The notes under the pieces are model-generated. The model was not told where the DNA came from. It was given only the letters and a program-made list of their open reading frames with translations, and did not search any database. This document shows, piece after piece, positions 1 through 10,976 of a stretch of DNA of 64,000 bases. Source of the DNA: Omphalotus guepiniiformis (Eukaryota > Basidiomycota > Agaricomycetes > Agaricales > Omphalotaceae); the NCBI GenBank assembly GCA_028554645.1, contig JAQOOI010000062.1, positions 1 through 64,000 of the forward strand, in the 5' to 3' direction. Position 1 is the first letter of the stretch. Every line of letters begins with the position of its first letter. The translations under genes were made by a program, and so were the position numbers.

Positions 1-1195
1 AGCGGAGGCAGCCGTGGTTCGAAGGATCACTTCTAGGCAGTGGGGCAGAAAGCCCCGATGGGGGTGCTTCGGAACTACGAATTCTGGAGGTCCATGTGCT
101 GGAGGTCGAGGTACTGTGAGGTCGAGGTGCTGGAGGGGATCAGAGGACCGGGAACCCCAACGCCGTCTAGTCGAAAAGGGTATAGACACATCACCAAGTA
201 TGTTGAAACGTGTGCTACTTACCAACTACTCCGGCCACACAGGGTTCAAGTTGACCTACTGGCTTCCGACATGTCAACGGGTCGTTGTCTCGACCGTTGG
301 AGCACACATGGACAAAATGGGAACACGAAGACTGAGTTTCTCATATGTGATCCGTAATCTAGGTGTGCCCTAGTCTTTCCCTACTCCATGTCTTCCTACT
401 TTGATGCTAACACTGTGGTGATTTTCAATCTGCAACGTACACCGATATGTAACTTGCCATTTTTCTCCTCCTCTGTCTTCTTCTGTACTTTGTTAAATTT
501 TTCCAAGCTATATTGAATGCATGAGACTAGATAGCAATACAAAAACAAGTGAATGTGTTGAGGGAAATGAATGAGATACATATTACTGCTCAGGAAGTAA
601 TGACTTATGTGTGACACTCTCTAGTATAGGGAATTATCTTGAGAGGATTGCTTGAGACTATTACGTAGACGTCTGAGAGTATATAGAACCAGTCCACGTT
701 CCGGTTCTCAAAGGTGGCACAAAAAGGTTAAAGGTGGTATACATGCAAATTGATCGAAAAGTCGATGCTATCTGACACGGGTGCAATTTCCTGTTTCTGC
801 TCGGACACTGCCCGACACCACCCCATCCTCAAAATAAAATTCCATAAATTCAGGTTAAGGGTTTTGAATACAATAGATAAAGTCTATGTACTTGCTCAAG
901 GAATTAGTCTCGGGTGGAAGACAGCAAAAATCAATTGTCGGATCTCAGATGACCATAGTACTAACACTTGCAAATTAGGACATTTTGCTCTCCGTTTAAT
1001 TCTACATGACAACTTCATCATTGATTTCGCCATTCAAGTGAGATGTGTTGCTCGAGTTGCGGAGCCTGACGTTCCCCATCATCGCAAGACACACTAGATA
1101 TAGTAGCATGTTTACCCCTTCCAACATTCACATGAAGCGACTAGTCATGTGGACCTTGTGTGTCTTGTGTGCTACACACACTTGGTGGTTAATAG
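1..1195. other. Gene-poor left end; possible retroelement integrase relic near 40-357
   Basis: No convincing gene is visible. A forward frame at 40-357 contains ITKYVETCATYQ, which resembles the C-terminal half of the zinc-binding region in front of retroelement integrases (YV..C..CQ), but the second Cys is Tyr and no integrase catalytic core follows. A forward frame at 750-1097 contains SDTGA, which superficially recalls a retropepsin active site, without a supporting flap or partner domain. Both look at best like decayed retrotransposon debris. The region at 380-740 is AT-richer and carries nothing I recognise. Confidence 0.2.
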
Positions 1196-1204
1196 CAATC
1201 AAAC

Positions 1205-1460
1205 CGCCAGGTACCGCTCGGTAATGCTCAGGACCGACAGCTGCCGCATAGTAACGCCGAGTACCGCTCCGTACCGGTCCCTACTAGCTGGTAGTAGTGC
1301 TCAGTACCGCTCAATAATAACCAGTACCACTGAGTAGGGTAGCACTCAAGCAGGAGCACTCTGTACCGATGTCTTCCACATAGTGGCGCCAGGTACCGCT
1401 CCGTACCGGTCTGTACTCCGGTTGGTACCGCTCCGTACCGCTCCGTAACCGTCCCAGCTA
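1205..1460. repeat. TACCGCTCCG-type degenerate minisatellite
   Basis: The decamer GTACCGCTCC and close variants (GTACCGGTCC, GTACCGCTCA, GTAACGCC) recur about a dozen times, with irregular spacing of 10-30 bp. Both strands stay open for short stretches because of the repeat, but the predicted peptides are low-complexity and are not regarded as coding. Confidence 0.75.
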
Positions 1461-2440
1461 GCACTCATTGCAGCTGAATAAGGATCAGTTAGCGGCCCTC
1501 GAGTTGGTGCTCGTTTACTTCAACACACCTCAACTTGAATCATGGGACAAAAGTGCGGTCCCAGAAAAGGATTTCCGTGGGGGGGAGGGACCTGGTATTA
1601 CCCTTGCTACCTAACCCCCTACATACGTTACCCCGTAACCCCTAACCCCTGGGGTCGGCCGTTTCTCAGGCCTCCTGCACGACAGAAACTCCCATGTAAC
1701 CCCTAACCCATGGGGTTGTCACACTTCTTTTCTAGGCCTCGACCTCCACCTCGGGTCTTCTCGTTTTCGACTTTGGTCGACGAAACTGTTGTGATGTAAT
1801 AGCGCAGTTGCTCCTAGTGTATGTATGTGGCAGAGCTAGGCTTGGCATATTCATTCCAGACTGAACCTGCTCTCGCCATTGCATTTTGTACAGATGAAGA
1901 AAAAGTTGCCCTCCAGCTCCTCTTTAGTGGGAGGTGTGTTAACCCTTCATCCTCCTGCCACTACTGATCAGAAATTCGCATACCGTCATCCATTACTTTG
2001 AAAAGTAGGGAAATTTCAGGTATAGATAATCCCAGTGGGGCCATCTCAGGGATCACTGAACCTTTACCTCCTGGTGTTGATCAGCACCTGTTTGGGGACA
2101 TCTCCTCTCCAGATGAATCATTTCAAATAGCACAAAAGATCCTTTTTGGCTGGTGATTGAAAAGAATCCATTGATTTACAAGGGATCTGTGTATTCTCAT
2201 GGTGTTTAGTAGGTTCAAAGGTGTCGCCTTTAATGCTTGAATAGGTCACTCGGATGGTGTTCTGGTAAGAGGCTTTAGTGCGGAATATTTCTGCAAATGT
2301 TTTTTTTCCCCCCCCATGCCCCGTGAGCACATCATAACCTCTGTGTGGGTATATTATAGAATGTGAAGGGTTGCCAGAGGATTGATACCTACAAAAGAAT
2401 CCTCGACTTGGGTGGAATGAAATAAGGAGGTGGGAGTATC
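1461..2440. other. Intergenic sequence with CCCTAACCCC-like tracts
   Basis: At 1590-1720 the sequence is rich in CCTAACCCC and GTAACCCC words, including the telomere-like TAACCCCTAACCCCT. Similar short tracts recur near 28.33 and 44.52 kb and inside palindrome 1. No gene was recognised between 1720 and 2440. Confidence 0.4.
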
Positions 2441-2449
2441 ACACATGTT

Positions 2450-5400
2450 TACTGTTAGATATTGTGAATGCCTTGCATCCAACCAGCTTAGTTTCAACAG
2501 CAATTGTTTGGCCTACTTGGAGGCGGTGCGGACCGGACGCGAGACCTACAGCCAGCATTCTCAACACTTGGATTCTTAAGATCACGCTTCCTCTAATTGT
2601 TTCACATTTGAAATGATAGAAAAACAAATGAAAATACGTGGTTTTCCCTTCTCAATTACAAATCGTTCAATATGCGGGTTGAACGCTCACAAATTCTAAC
2701 ATTTGGAGACATTTCAAGCGCTACGGGAATGGTTAGGCCCATCATTCGCCAGGGTAAGGCAACATTACTGCCATTTCATCCCCTCACCGTTTAAATAAAC
2801 TAATTTTTCATTTAGTCGGGAGTAAAAGTTCTAGCCAAACGAATTAATGGGGTTTTGACACTGCGGGAGTCGATACACCTGCCACGATCGTGGGGCGTTT
2901 AGCTGCCACGTTTGCATGACACGCGCGCCGATTGCACTAGCAAAGTGCCATGGTTAACTCCTTTCATTTACAGTTTATGGAAGGGGCCTTGTGGCTCAAA
3001 CATGTCGCCGAATGACACACACATTGATGCAAGTCGAGATGGCCGTGGGTCTTTTCATATGATTGTTTTACAATCAATACAGAGATTCGGTGGTTTCTCA
3101 TGGACAAGGCCTTCTTTGAACTGGCGCATTCAGTTAATGAACAGGTCGTTATATACTGGCGTGTGGCACGGGCCTTGGTTAGCGTCTGCCACATTGCAGG
3201 GCTATGTATCTAAGGTAACAACACGGCCACCATGCGGGGAAAGCGCGTTACCACCAGGACGGAGTGGTGCCAGCAGCAGAATTGGAATTGTCTGTGTCCA
3301 CAGGCCCGCACGGTACCTGCTGCGGGCCGGGAGGTGGCAATGGCAGGGTTTGGCTGGAGCAGCCAGCACAATCCATCTACCCTATGCGTTTGTAATTTTG
3401 AATTATATCCTAACCTCCTAGCCCCAGAGTGGCCAGCGGCAGACAAATTGTGATTGTCTTGTTGTCCACAGGCCGCCGACCTGCTGCGGGCCGGTAGCGC
3501 AGTGGCCAGGGTTGTCAGTACAAACCTACTTGCTTCTATGTGTCATATTTGAATGAAAGCCTCCTGCTCATAACCTATTTCACATTTGACATAGGGAAAA
3601 TAGGTGTGTTTTCTCTGTTATATTTATTGTTCAACTATGGCGGGTTGAGCGCTCAAAACCAAAAATATTTTTTGAACACGTTTTGAGCAACCCCCTAATC
3701 TGCACTTGACCTCATTGTGGTGGTGATTTCATGCAGCGGTTTAGGAGAACCTAATTTTCGCGTCTGGAGTTAAAAGATTAGGAGCCGAAACCATTATTGG
3801 TCACATGCGCGGAATCGAACCCGGGCACTCAACAAACGGCGCCTGGTTCGTTTGTTGCATGAGCAGGATCGCCCACTTGCAACTACAGTGCCATGGTTAC
3901 ACTTTCATTTACGGTTATGGAAGGGGGGATTGTGGCTCAAAAGACCGGTCCTAATGACCAACACATTTATGGAAGCTGAACGCGCCGTGGGCTTCCATAT
4001 GATGTTTTACACTCAATACGACAGCTGGATATTCTCTCGGAGTGCAGGTTGGGCTGAGAGCTTCCACGAGTATTGAATAGCTCCGGCGGCTTCGAAAGGG
4101 CTTCAGCAGATGGCATGTCCTGTAGAGTGGCCAGCGGCTAGCAGAACTGATTGTCTGTGTCCCTAGGCTGGCGGACCTGCTGTGGGCCGTGGAAAACATC
4201 CAAGTACCGTAGAAGACGAGTAGCCAAAATTGGTGGACTGTGTTGACTGTTGCCGGGCCTGAATGCGGAGCGGGGGAAGCACAGTGGTGATTTTTGTCAA
4301 TAAAAATGTCTACTCATCGCAGATTGCAATGTGGTATGTAAGGTTGGGCTGTTCTGGCAGCCTAACCCTGGTAATTGCACCGGACACTGGACCGGGGCGG
4401 AACCTACAGCCATTGATTCTCAACCACTTGGGTTTTTCTACTAATCCATTTCTGTTTTTCGTGTGGCTTGCTTTGCATATTCGTTTTTATGAAGGACCGT
4501 GAATATGCAGAGTAATTGGACTATGCTAAACTCGAGCTCTGCTAGTAATGCAACTTTGGGAGGACATTGTCAAACAATGTGTGTACCCACACAACTGCTG
4601 CAACCTACAAGCACTGCAAGTTACTGTTGCCCACAAATGTACGCAGTAAGGTATCATGGCAGAGTAAAGTGCAAACATTGCTTGCATCCCCACCTCTGTC
4701 ACCGTTAAAAATGAATCCAATTTCGTTGTTGGCAGTTAAAATTTTAGCCACAAGAATCATTGTTCACTGCAGGGAGGTCGAACCCGACGCACGAGATGGG
4801 ATTCCTGCCACCATTTCCGTGGCACGCGCACCCACTTGCACTACAAGTGCGGACGACTGCTCTTGCCCGCTGTAGTTACATAAAGCGGCTCGACGGCTCA
4901 AGCGATATTGTTTTATCCATTCACATAAAATGACAAACACATTGCATGGCAGTCGAACGGGCACGTTGGGCTTTCACATGATGTTTACAATCCCAATACA
5001 GTTCTGTATTTCTCATGGACAAGGGGCTTTGATATGCGCTGTGCTAGCTGAAGGACAGGTCGGTTTATACAACTGTGCCGTGTGCGGCTGGAGCGTCCGC
5101 ATTACTGCAGGGCCTATATGTTTTCGAGACTCGAGAAAGGGTGGCCCACCGGACCTGCTTTTTTTTGGGGCGGGGGGGGGCCGGGAACACAGTATCTCAT
5201 AACCCGGCGAGGAATAGCTTTGGTTGGTGGGACTGTTTGTTGACCGGCCGCCTAGGAACTCTGAGACGCGGGCCGGGGGAGCGCAGGGGCGGGATTTGTC
5301 CAGTACAAACCACTGCTCTTATGCAAAATTGCAATGTGGTGGGCCCTATAAGTTCCGCTGTCAGTGCCTGTGGATGCTCAGCATGCTTGCAATTGTTTAA
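2450..5400. repeat. Tandem array of at least three diverged ~0.9 kb repeat units
   Basis: Three blocks, starting near 2640, 3600 and 4450, align in the same order. Each has a segment with a tRNA T-arm-like word on the reverse strand (GAATCGAACCCGG near 3793; GTCGAACCCGA near 4778; GAGTCGATACACC near 2868), followed by GCCACTTGCA-like sequence, a stretch reading TCATTTACGGTTATGGAAGG, and then GGGCTTCCATATGATGTTTTACA. A CCTGCTGCGGGCC-like word ends two of the units. Divergence is high and no frame is conserved between units. The array looks like an old non-coding repeat, possibly tRNA-derived at one end. Small open frames inside it are not supported as genes. Confidence 0.6.
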
Positions 5401-6383
5401 TGAACGATAATAAAAAACAGACGTAAATGGACCTCAGCAATTGTCTCTTAAAATCATACACCAGGCTTGCGCGGGAACTGTGAGCAACACCGCCCCAGGA
5501 GTGGGTACAAGAAGAGACACACACCCATGAGAATTTGAGCGTGGGTTGGCTTAGTCAGCAGCAGCCGTAGATGGTCATAAGTGTGAGTGGCCATATATTG
5601 CAGTGTGTGGTCTACATTTTGGTGATTCACGCTGTTTCTTATGCGTAGAAGAGTGTAGACGGAAACCCACGATACATTTTCACTGAATCTGAATGCAGGG
5701 GACAGGGACATGCCCAAAGGCATGTATTCAGTCTCGGCCCAGGACGAAAACTGGTAGATGTGGATAGGCATTGTTCTGAAGAGATTTCTGGGTGTCGGCG
5801 TCATGTGAAGTGGCAGTGGATGAGTTCCGAGGACTCTGGAGTGTGAATAGATGACGAAGCACGACCACACAGGTACGAGCAGTGAGCATCTCGCCCAGTA
5901 AAGTTGCGAGAGAGGGGTAGAATGGAGGGCTCGGATCCGTTCGCCCCATAGGTAAGTTAGTTAGGTATTGGGCCGGAAAGAAGAGAGGGGGGCAACGGTG
6001 GGGAAGGGGCGGATAAAAAAAGCGAGAGATGAGAGAGTGGAGGAAAACGGCTGGGCTGGCTTAGGTAAGCAACTCCCGCTGACCTTTGTCCGCACGGGAA
6101 CACTGAGAACCAGAGCAGTTTAGCTGTTTTTAAACGTCAGTAGTGCCTTGGCGCTAGGAAATGGACTTGCCCAAGAGATAGAGTAGTGTGATAGCTATGA
6201 AACACCTGGCGATATAAGAGGATTGAAAATTGTTTCAGGGTGTGGAGAAGGCCGCAAGAGCGCTTGGGGAAGTGGGCGGTGCGGACCATGCCTATACCGG
6301 TGAGCTCGCCCTAAGGCATATAGTAAGAAAATGATATGCGCAGGTACCTAGATGGACTGTAGATCACAATAGACCGATATTTG
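5401..6383. other. Intergenic, no gene recognised
   Basis: The longest frame, on the reverse strand at 5454-5870, has no recognisable motif, no plausible splice context and no conserved neighbour. I see no repeat or RNA gene here. Confidence 0.4.
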
Positions 6384-6674
6384 AGGCAAAAGAGCGAGGA
6401 GGTGAGGAGAGAAAAATCAAAGACGGGCTCGACCCCGCGGGGTCGAGCCGCGTCAAAGAAAGTCAATTTCCGGGCGCAGCGTTCCCCGCGCAAGCGCGGC
6501 GAAAGCTTGCGCTGGTAGATACGACCTCCTGGATGATATCTCCAGCTTTGACCTAGTTGTAAAGATTATTATTACGGGCTACAGAAATTTCAAAAGTTTC
6601 AGCGCCAGGGAAATGGGCGCGGGGAGGCGTGGGAAAGTGCAGGATGGCCATCCTGGAGCGTGATCTAGGAGTAG
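6384..6674 (+). repeat. Left copy of 290-bp direct repeat flanking the accessory block
   Basis: This segment matches 46896-47185 in the same orientation, with about 5-7% difference by eye. The differences are concentrated around a GC-rich hairpin. The repeat contains two strong inverted repeats: GGCTCGACCCC/GGGGTCGAGCC near 6427, and a CGCCGCGC-type stem near 6490. Its last 24 bases encode the first residues (MAILERDLGV) that open the gene starting at 47155. The left copy is therefore a detached piece of that gene's upstream region and start codon. The similarity ends abruptly at both edges. Confidence 0.9.
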
Positions 6675-7447
6675 GGCAAGAGAACTTACAATGTCTTCTG
6701 TATACGCACAGGTAATTCGTGCTAGGCTATACAAACAAATACCGATCGGTCTAACGACGGAAATAGTGTGAGTTAGAACTGCCGATGAAAATGAACTTAC
6801 TACTCTGTATTCGTGATCGTAGCAAGGGTGCGACACACGTAGACTATGGCAGCACATAAACGTCCATATACGACGGGAAAAAAGATGAATTAAGAGTGCC
6901 AATTATCAAACGAGTAACTCACAATGTAGTCCCAACATTCCATGGTGACTGTAGCAATTGTTTGGAATACGTTTGCTATAAAGAACATACAAATCCGTCT
7001 ACGACATGAAAGCAGTGAGTTATAAATCGCATAGAAATGAGTGAGCTTACCAGGCTATACAAGAAACACATACCCGTCTACGGATCGTCGTCGACTCCCG
7101 CTATTGTCATCAATCAGCACGTAATATGAATCAGCTTGTACTACACCTCTCATTACCACAATTTAGGCTTGAACAGGCGTAAATTGGCGTTCCGGAGGGT
7201 TGTGTACGGGCCAATTTGTGTGTTGACCCCATTCAACTGCACGATCCGTGATGAGTTTCACGAACACTAGCAACAACACTCGAACTGTCGCACAAAGAAT
7301 GTACTCATACCTTACAATGCGTTTTACGAGCATGAGAAGTAAATTCACACAACACCCGTTCATAACGTTCACGTTGAAGTATTGTAACTACTCTGGATGC
7401 ATACTGAGTTAGACATTCCAGGTGAGTCGAATAAAATAGAACGTACC
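6675..7447. other. Motif-bearing spacer at the left edge of the accessory block
   Basis: No gene was recognised. Degenerate copies of the dispersed motif occur at about 6752, 6868, 6993 and 7075 (for example CCGTCTACGACA). Several reverse-strand GTAAGT/GTGAGT splice-donor-like words (plus-strand ACTTAC/ACTCAC) lie between them, as also seen at 9-10.8 kb. Confidence 0.45.
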
Positions 7448-7929
7448 TTAAAGCCCCGCTACAAAGTTGATAGCCCAGCGGATCGCTCTCACTGTATCCT
7501 TCCGACCTCCTCCAAATTTAAATATCTCGCGATGTCGTCGTCCACCTGACGAATCTCAGTAAGGATCGAAAGAAAATACTGGACTCACAATGTAAGCATT
7601 TGTCTCGTGGCCTCCGTCGGCACATCCGGTGCAAGAGTACATGGACAAGTCGTTCTTCCGAGTACAACTCCTCTGTAAGGTAAGATGATATAAAACAGTT
7701 GCTACGTACCTGCACGAATACTGTAGCGCACCGGCATTGCGCCGTACCAATGTTGAACCTGCCCCGCACACTGCCTTTGCCACTCCTTCTTCCGCCGTTT
7801 CAAGTCGCAGGTTCGTCCAACTTTGTAACTTGTAGTCGTTCCGATCCGAAAGAAATAGATCCATCCCGGCCTATCGGCCACTGATACCGGCCTTCGTATG
7901 GCGCGCTTCCACGAATCAGAGAACGACAT
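7448..7929 (-). CDS. GIY-YIG nuclease-superfamily protein (T5orf172 / MUG113-like), 133 aa
   Basis: Three exons on the reverse strand join cleanly: 7929-7710, 7672-7589 and 7545-7448. The donors are CAG|GTACGT and ATT|GTGAGT, and the acceptors are TACAG and GTCAG. The 133-residue product shows the signature of the T5orf172 (DUF1766) branch of the GIY-YIG fold. PGWIYFFRIG is at about residues 21-30, YKVGRTCDLKRRKKEWQRQC follows at about 34-53, then an EERLVH helix, and finally a CLHC...H.EIF cluster that would form the usual Cys/His site. The conserved Tyr, Arg and Glu-type positions of the fold are present. Fungal relatives are small standalone proteins, and a nuclease or DNA-processing role is inferred from the family only. 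Two further spliced segments upstream (about 7968-8240) have good splice sites but do not join in frame, so the true start could lie upstream or the 5' end may be damaged. This gene lies inside the accessory block beside the motif array, with no counterpart seen in the second cassette. Confidence 0.8.
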
Positions 7930-9040
7930 GTCGGTAAGAGGGTATGAAGAGCGTGAAGCAACGATCTGGAAAAAGTTCAGAGTAAGGAGCTAAGAAACCG
8001 CACTACTCACCTGATACGATAAGAGGCGGATGATGAAAGTGACTCGTAACGACTAAAAAGGTATGAAAGACCGGTATCGTTGGTGGTGAAGCTGAATCTG
8101 TGAACAATCGTACTTACTCGAGTGGGTTTTTGGTCAACGTTAAGTTGACGCGGTCGACGTCAAAGAATGTTCGTGCGTGCTGCTGAAATTGGTGACAGAG
8201 GTTGTAGTAACGCTCTAAGACGATCTGAAAAGAGACAAGAGCGTTGAAGGCGAGTGTATGATAAGAATAGTAACCAACCAGACTTACCTGAGATCAATAT
8301 GTACAACAACGACCACATAATATTTCCTACGCACAGCTAAGTCGGACTTAAGTCAAGCACATTCAGATGAACCAATTCGTAGTTGCTACGTCACTAAGGG
8401 GGTGCAAAAAATTGACTTTGACTTCGGTCAACATCTTCAACATGGACTAAGTACCTACCAAAGGTCTGAGTTGGCAGAGCAATGGCAGAGTCCAGACTCT
8501 GGAGAGACGTCTCCAGCTCCGCGCAGACAATAGCACCGTGTGCTCGAGTCACTGAGCAGCCTGGCGTCTTACGCAGCCCCGGCGGGGCCATTCTCTAGCC
8601 CTATGTATTGGTGGTGTACAGCGCGCGCTGGTGCAAATACTAATGGCCAAACGAACACGAGCTGTAAGTATGAGGGGTCTGACACAGTAGATCTCAATGA
8701 GAGGGCAAAGAAAGGAGCACGAGTTGGCACTTGTTCTGCAGTTGTGCAAATATTGTTGCTCTAGACAAAGCTCGAGGCAATGGTAACATTCTGAAAAGCG
8801 CAGAAGTTAAAACAGCGGTGGTAGGAACATACGTGCATAGCGACTAAGTGTACGGCCAGCAGTTGGCCGAGAAGTAAGTGGATTTCTACATTGGCAGTCG
8901 GGGTTTCTGGCGGAAGGGGGGTTTCCCAGTTGTTTTATCTTTCTAAACAACACCCACGTCACTTAAGGGCAAAGTTTAGTTAGAAGGAGAGACGCACCGA
9001 GATCCTGAGTTCTCAAGGACCAGTTGGCGTAGCGTGAGCA
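7930..9040. other. Intergenic, with unjoined exon-like pieces
   Basis: On the reverse strand, segments at about 8231-8122 and 8055-8014 are bounded by good acceptor and donor sites. The first stays open (LERYYNLCHQFQQ...), but no reading frame links them to the nuclease gene downstream. The stretch 8300-9040 holds no recognised gene. It may be the decayed 5' part of the nuclease gene or of an unrelated small gene. Confidence 0.35.
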
Positions 9041-9049
9041 AGGCGAAGT

Positions 9050-10795
9050 AGTAGTCGTCTACGACGGACACATTACGAGGCATTGTAAAGCTCAGATACT
9101 ATTGACCGTGGAGAACGGAATCGTAACCCTTCGCTGCATTCTTTATCAATGTCAAATTCGGGGAACAAAAGCAGCAACAATTTGCATAAATCGACGATGG
9201 ACGCATGTGCCTTCATGATCTAATCTCACTGTACGACTCACAACGACTGACTCCATAAAATATAAAACAACAGACGTAAATGATCTACGACGAACAGAAA
9301 TATTTTGACCGTCGCTTGACACTATTGAGTAATATTGCGACCTACCAGAGTCCGAAAGAGTGTAATTGCATCGATCACGAATTACGCGCGATCGAAGCAG
9401 TCGTCCACGACGGAAAGATGTATGTTGACCCCTTTAATGGCCGGTCCCGAGAAAGGAACGATCAGAAAACAACAGGGGAGGAGTTGCGCACAATGGATGC
9501 AGTCATCTACGACGGAAGGTGCGTGAGTCTCGTATGCGAAGCAGTTGCACGACTCACCCAATTGCGTTGTGCATTCCATTAGCCGCACCATCCATATATT
9601 TCCACCGTTGACGATCCCGGTAACGAAACGTAGTGCACACAAATGAAGCAGTCTACGACGGAATTCATCTGTCTGTGTATGTCTTCAAGTTTTGATTGTG
9701 TGACTCACCAAATAATGAACAATTACCAGCTTAGCAGAATTGAAGTCATCTACGACGGACGCAATGGCCTCGAGTCTCGTGTTTTGTTTGAACCAGTTGG
9801 ACGACTCACCAGACCTTGAAACTGAAGCCAATGTGAACTCATATATCTTGACACTTGACACTAAAGTGATTGTACTGGACTCACCAACGCCCACTAAGAG
9901 TCAATTTACATTGGCCGTCAATCGCGAACTGCACATGAATGAAGCAGTCGTCTACGACGGGAAGATGTACGCCGACTCTCGATTCGTCGATACGAGGGAA
10001 GGATCGTTCAGAAAAGAACGGAAACGAATTGCGCACTGTGGATGCAGTCTTCTACGACGGAAAGTAAGTTGATTTTCGTAGGTCACTACAAACGAGGGGG
10101 ACGACTCACCCAAATTCTTGTCCATTTCCCATTCATCTATTGATACTGTGACTTATTCGTTGACGATCGCAAAAAGAACACGTTCAGAAGAGTTGTCTAC
10201 GACGGATTGACCTTCTTTTAGCCAACTTTTATAGTATTGCGTTCCTGTATGACTCACCAAATAAAGAACAAACTTCAGAAGTAAAAAAGAGAAGTGATCT
10301 ACGACGGAAGTACCTTGAGCACCGTATATCACTCGAAGCATTCGTATTACCGACAGACTCCACAATCTAAAATTTACACGAGTCGTCTACGACGGACAAA
10401 TATGCCTTGAGTGTCACTTAGTACTTGTACGAAACCACCAGAACTCGAAGGAATGGTTGAGGTGTTTGCCCTGGCATTGATCGTCGATCACGAACGGCAG
10501 GCGCTTGAACCAGTCGTCTACGACGGAGATTGAAGGGAAGAGGACGAACTGCACCACAGAAATAGAAGAAAAGTGTGAGGTCTGATTATCGCATAACAAT
10601 GGACGAACTGTTCTTACTCAGCTGACTGTGTAGAGAACACACCCACGATATACATTCATCTACTACGGAGAAGTGTGAGTCAAGAGGTAAAATAGCAACG
10701 AGTGCGTGGACTTACCGAATTTTGCCTATTAACGACCAAGATCAGAATTTTGAGACCTGTATAAGCCCCGTCTACGACGGAAAGTGTTTATAAAA
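9050..10795. repeat. Array of dispersed motif CGTCTACGACGGA (copy-1 subtype)
   Basis: The word TCGTCTACGACGGA or a one- to two-base variant recurs at about 9058, 9280, 9402, 9502, 9652, 9747, 9946, 10049, 10194, 10298, 10384, 10517, 10661 and 10769. All copies are in the same orientation, usually 90-150 bp apart. The core CGTC-N-ACGACG is nearly self-complementary. Between copies the sequence is unique, except that ACTCAC (reverse-strand GTGAGT) recurs at roughly one per unit. No open frame spans the array. The uniform orientation and spacing point to a binding-site array or a set of regulatory units, not a minisatellite. Confidence 0.8.
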
Positions 10796-10976
10796 TGTTG
10801 TTATAAAATGTTGTTATTATAAACGTTCAGCGCTCAGCTCTTTGATGGTGTCGGTCTTCACCTCAACTCACGAAATGTTTTCCAGCAAGCAGTAATCAAC
10901 CAACCAATTTAAAAGAGGATGTACGAATGAATTGCTGCTTTTTCAAAAAATTGTTCAACAAGAGATCAAACTATAG

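Noticed and set aside
750..1097. SDTGA as a retropepsin active site
   Set aside because: No flanking hydrophobic pattern, flap or neighbouring reverse transcriptase was seen; a five-residue match is not enough.
9280..10072. Forward frames of 100-110 codons in the motif array
   Set aside because: They are open by chance, differ in frame from unit to unit, and have no conserved protein between units.
9050..10795. CRISPR-like array
   Set aside because: Repeats are only about 14 bp, spacing is irregular and the host is a eukaryote; it is better explained as dispersed binding motifs.
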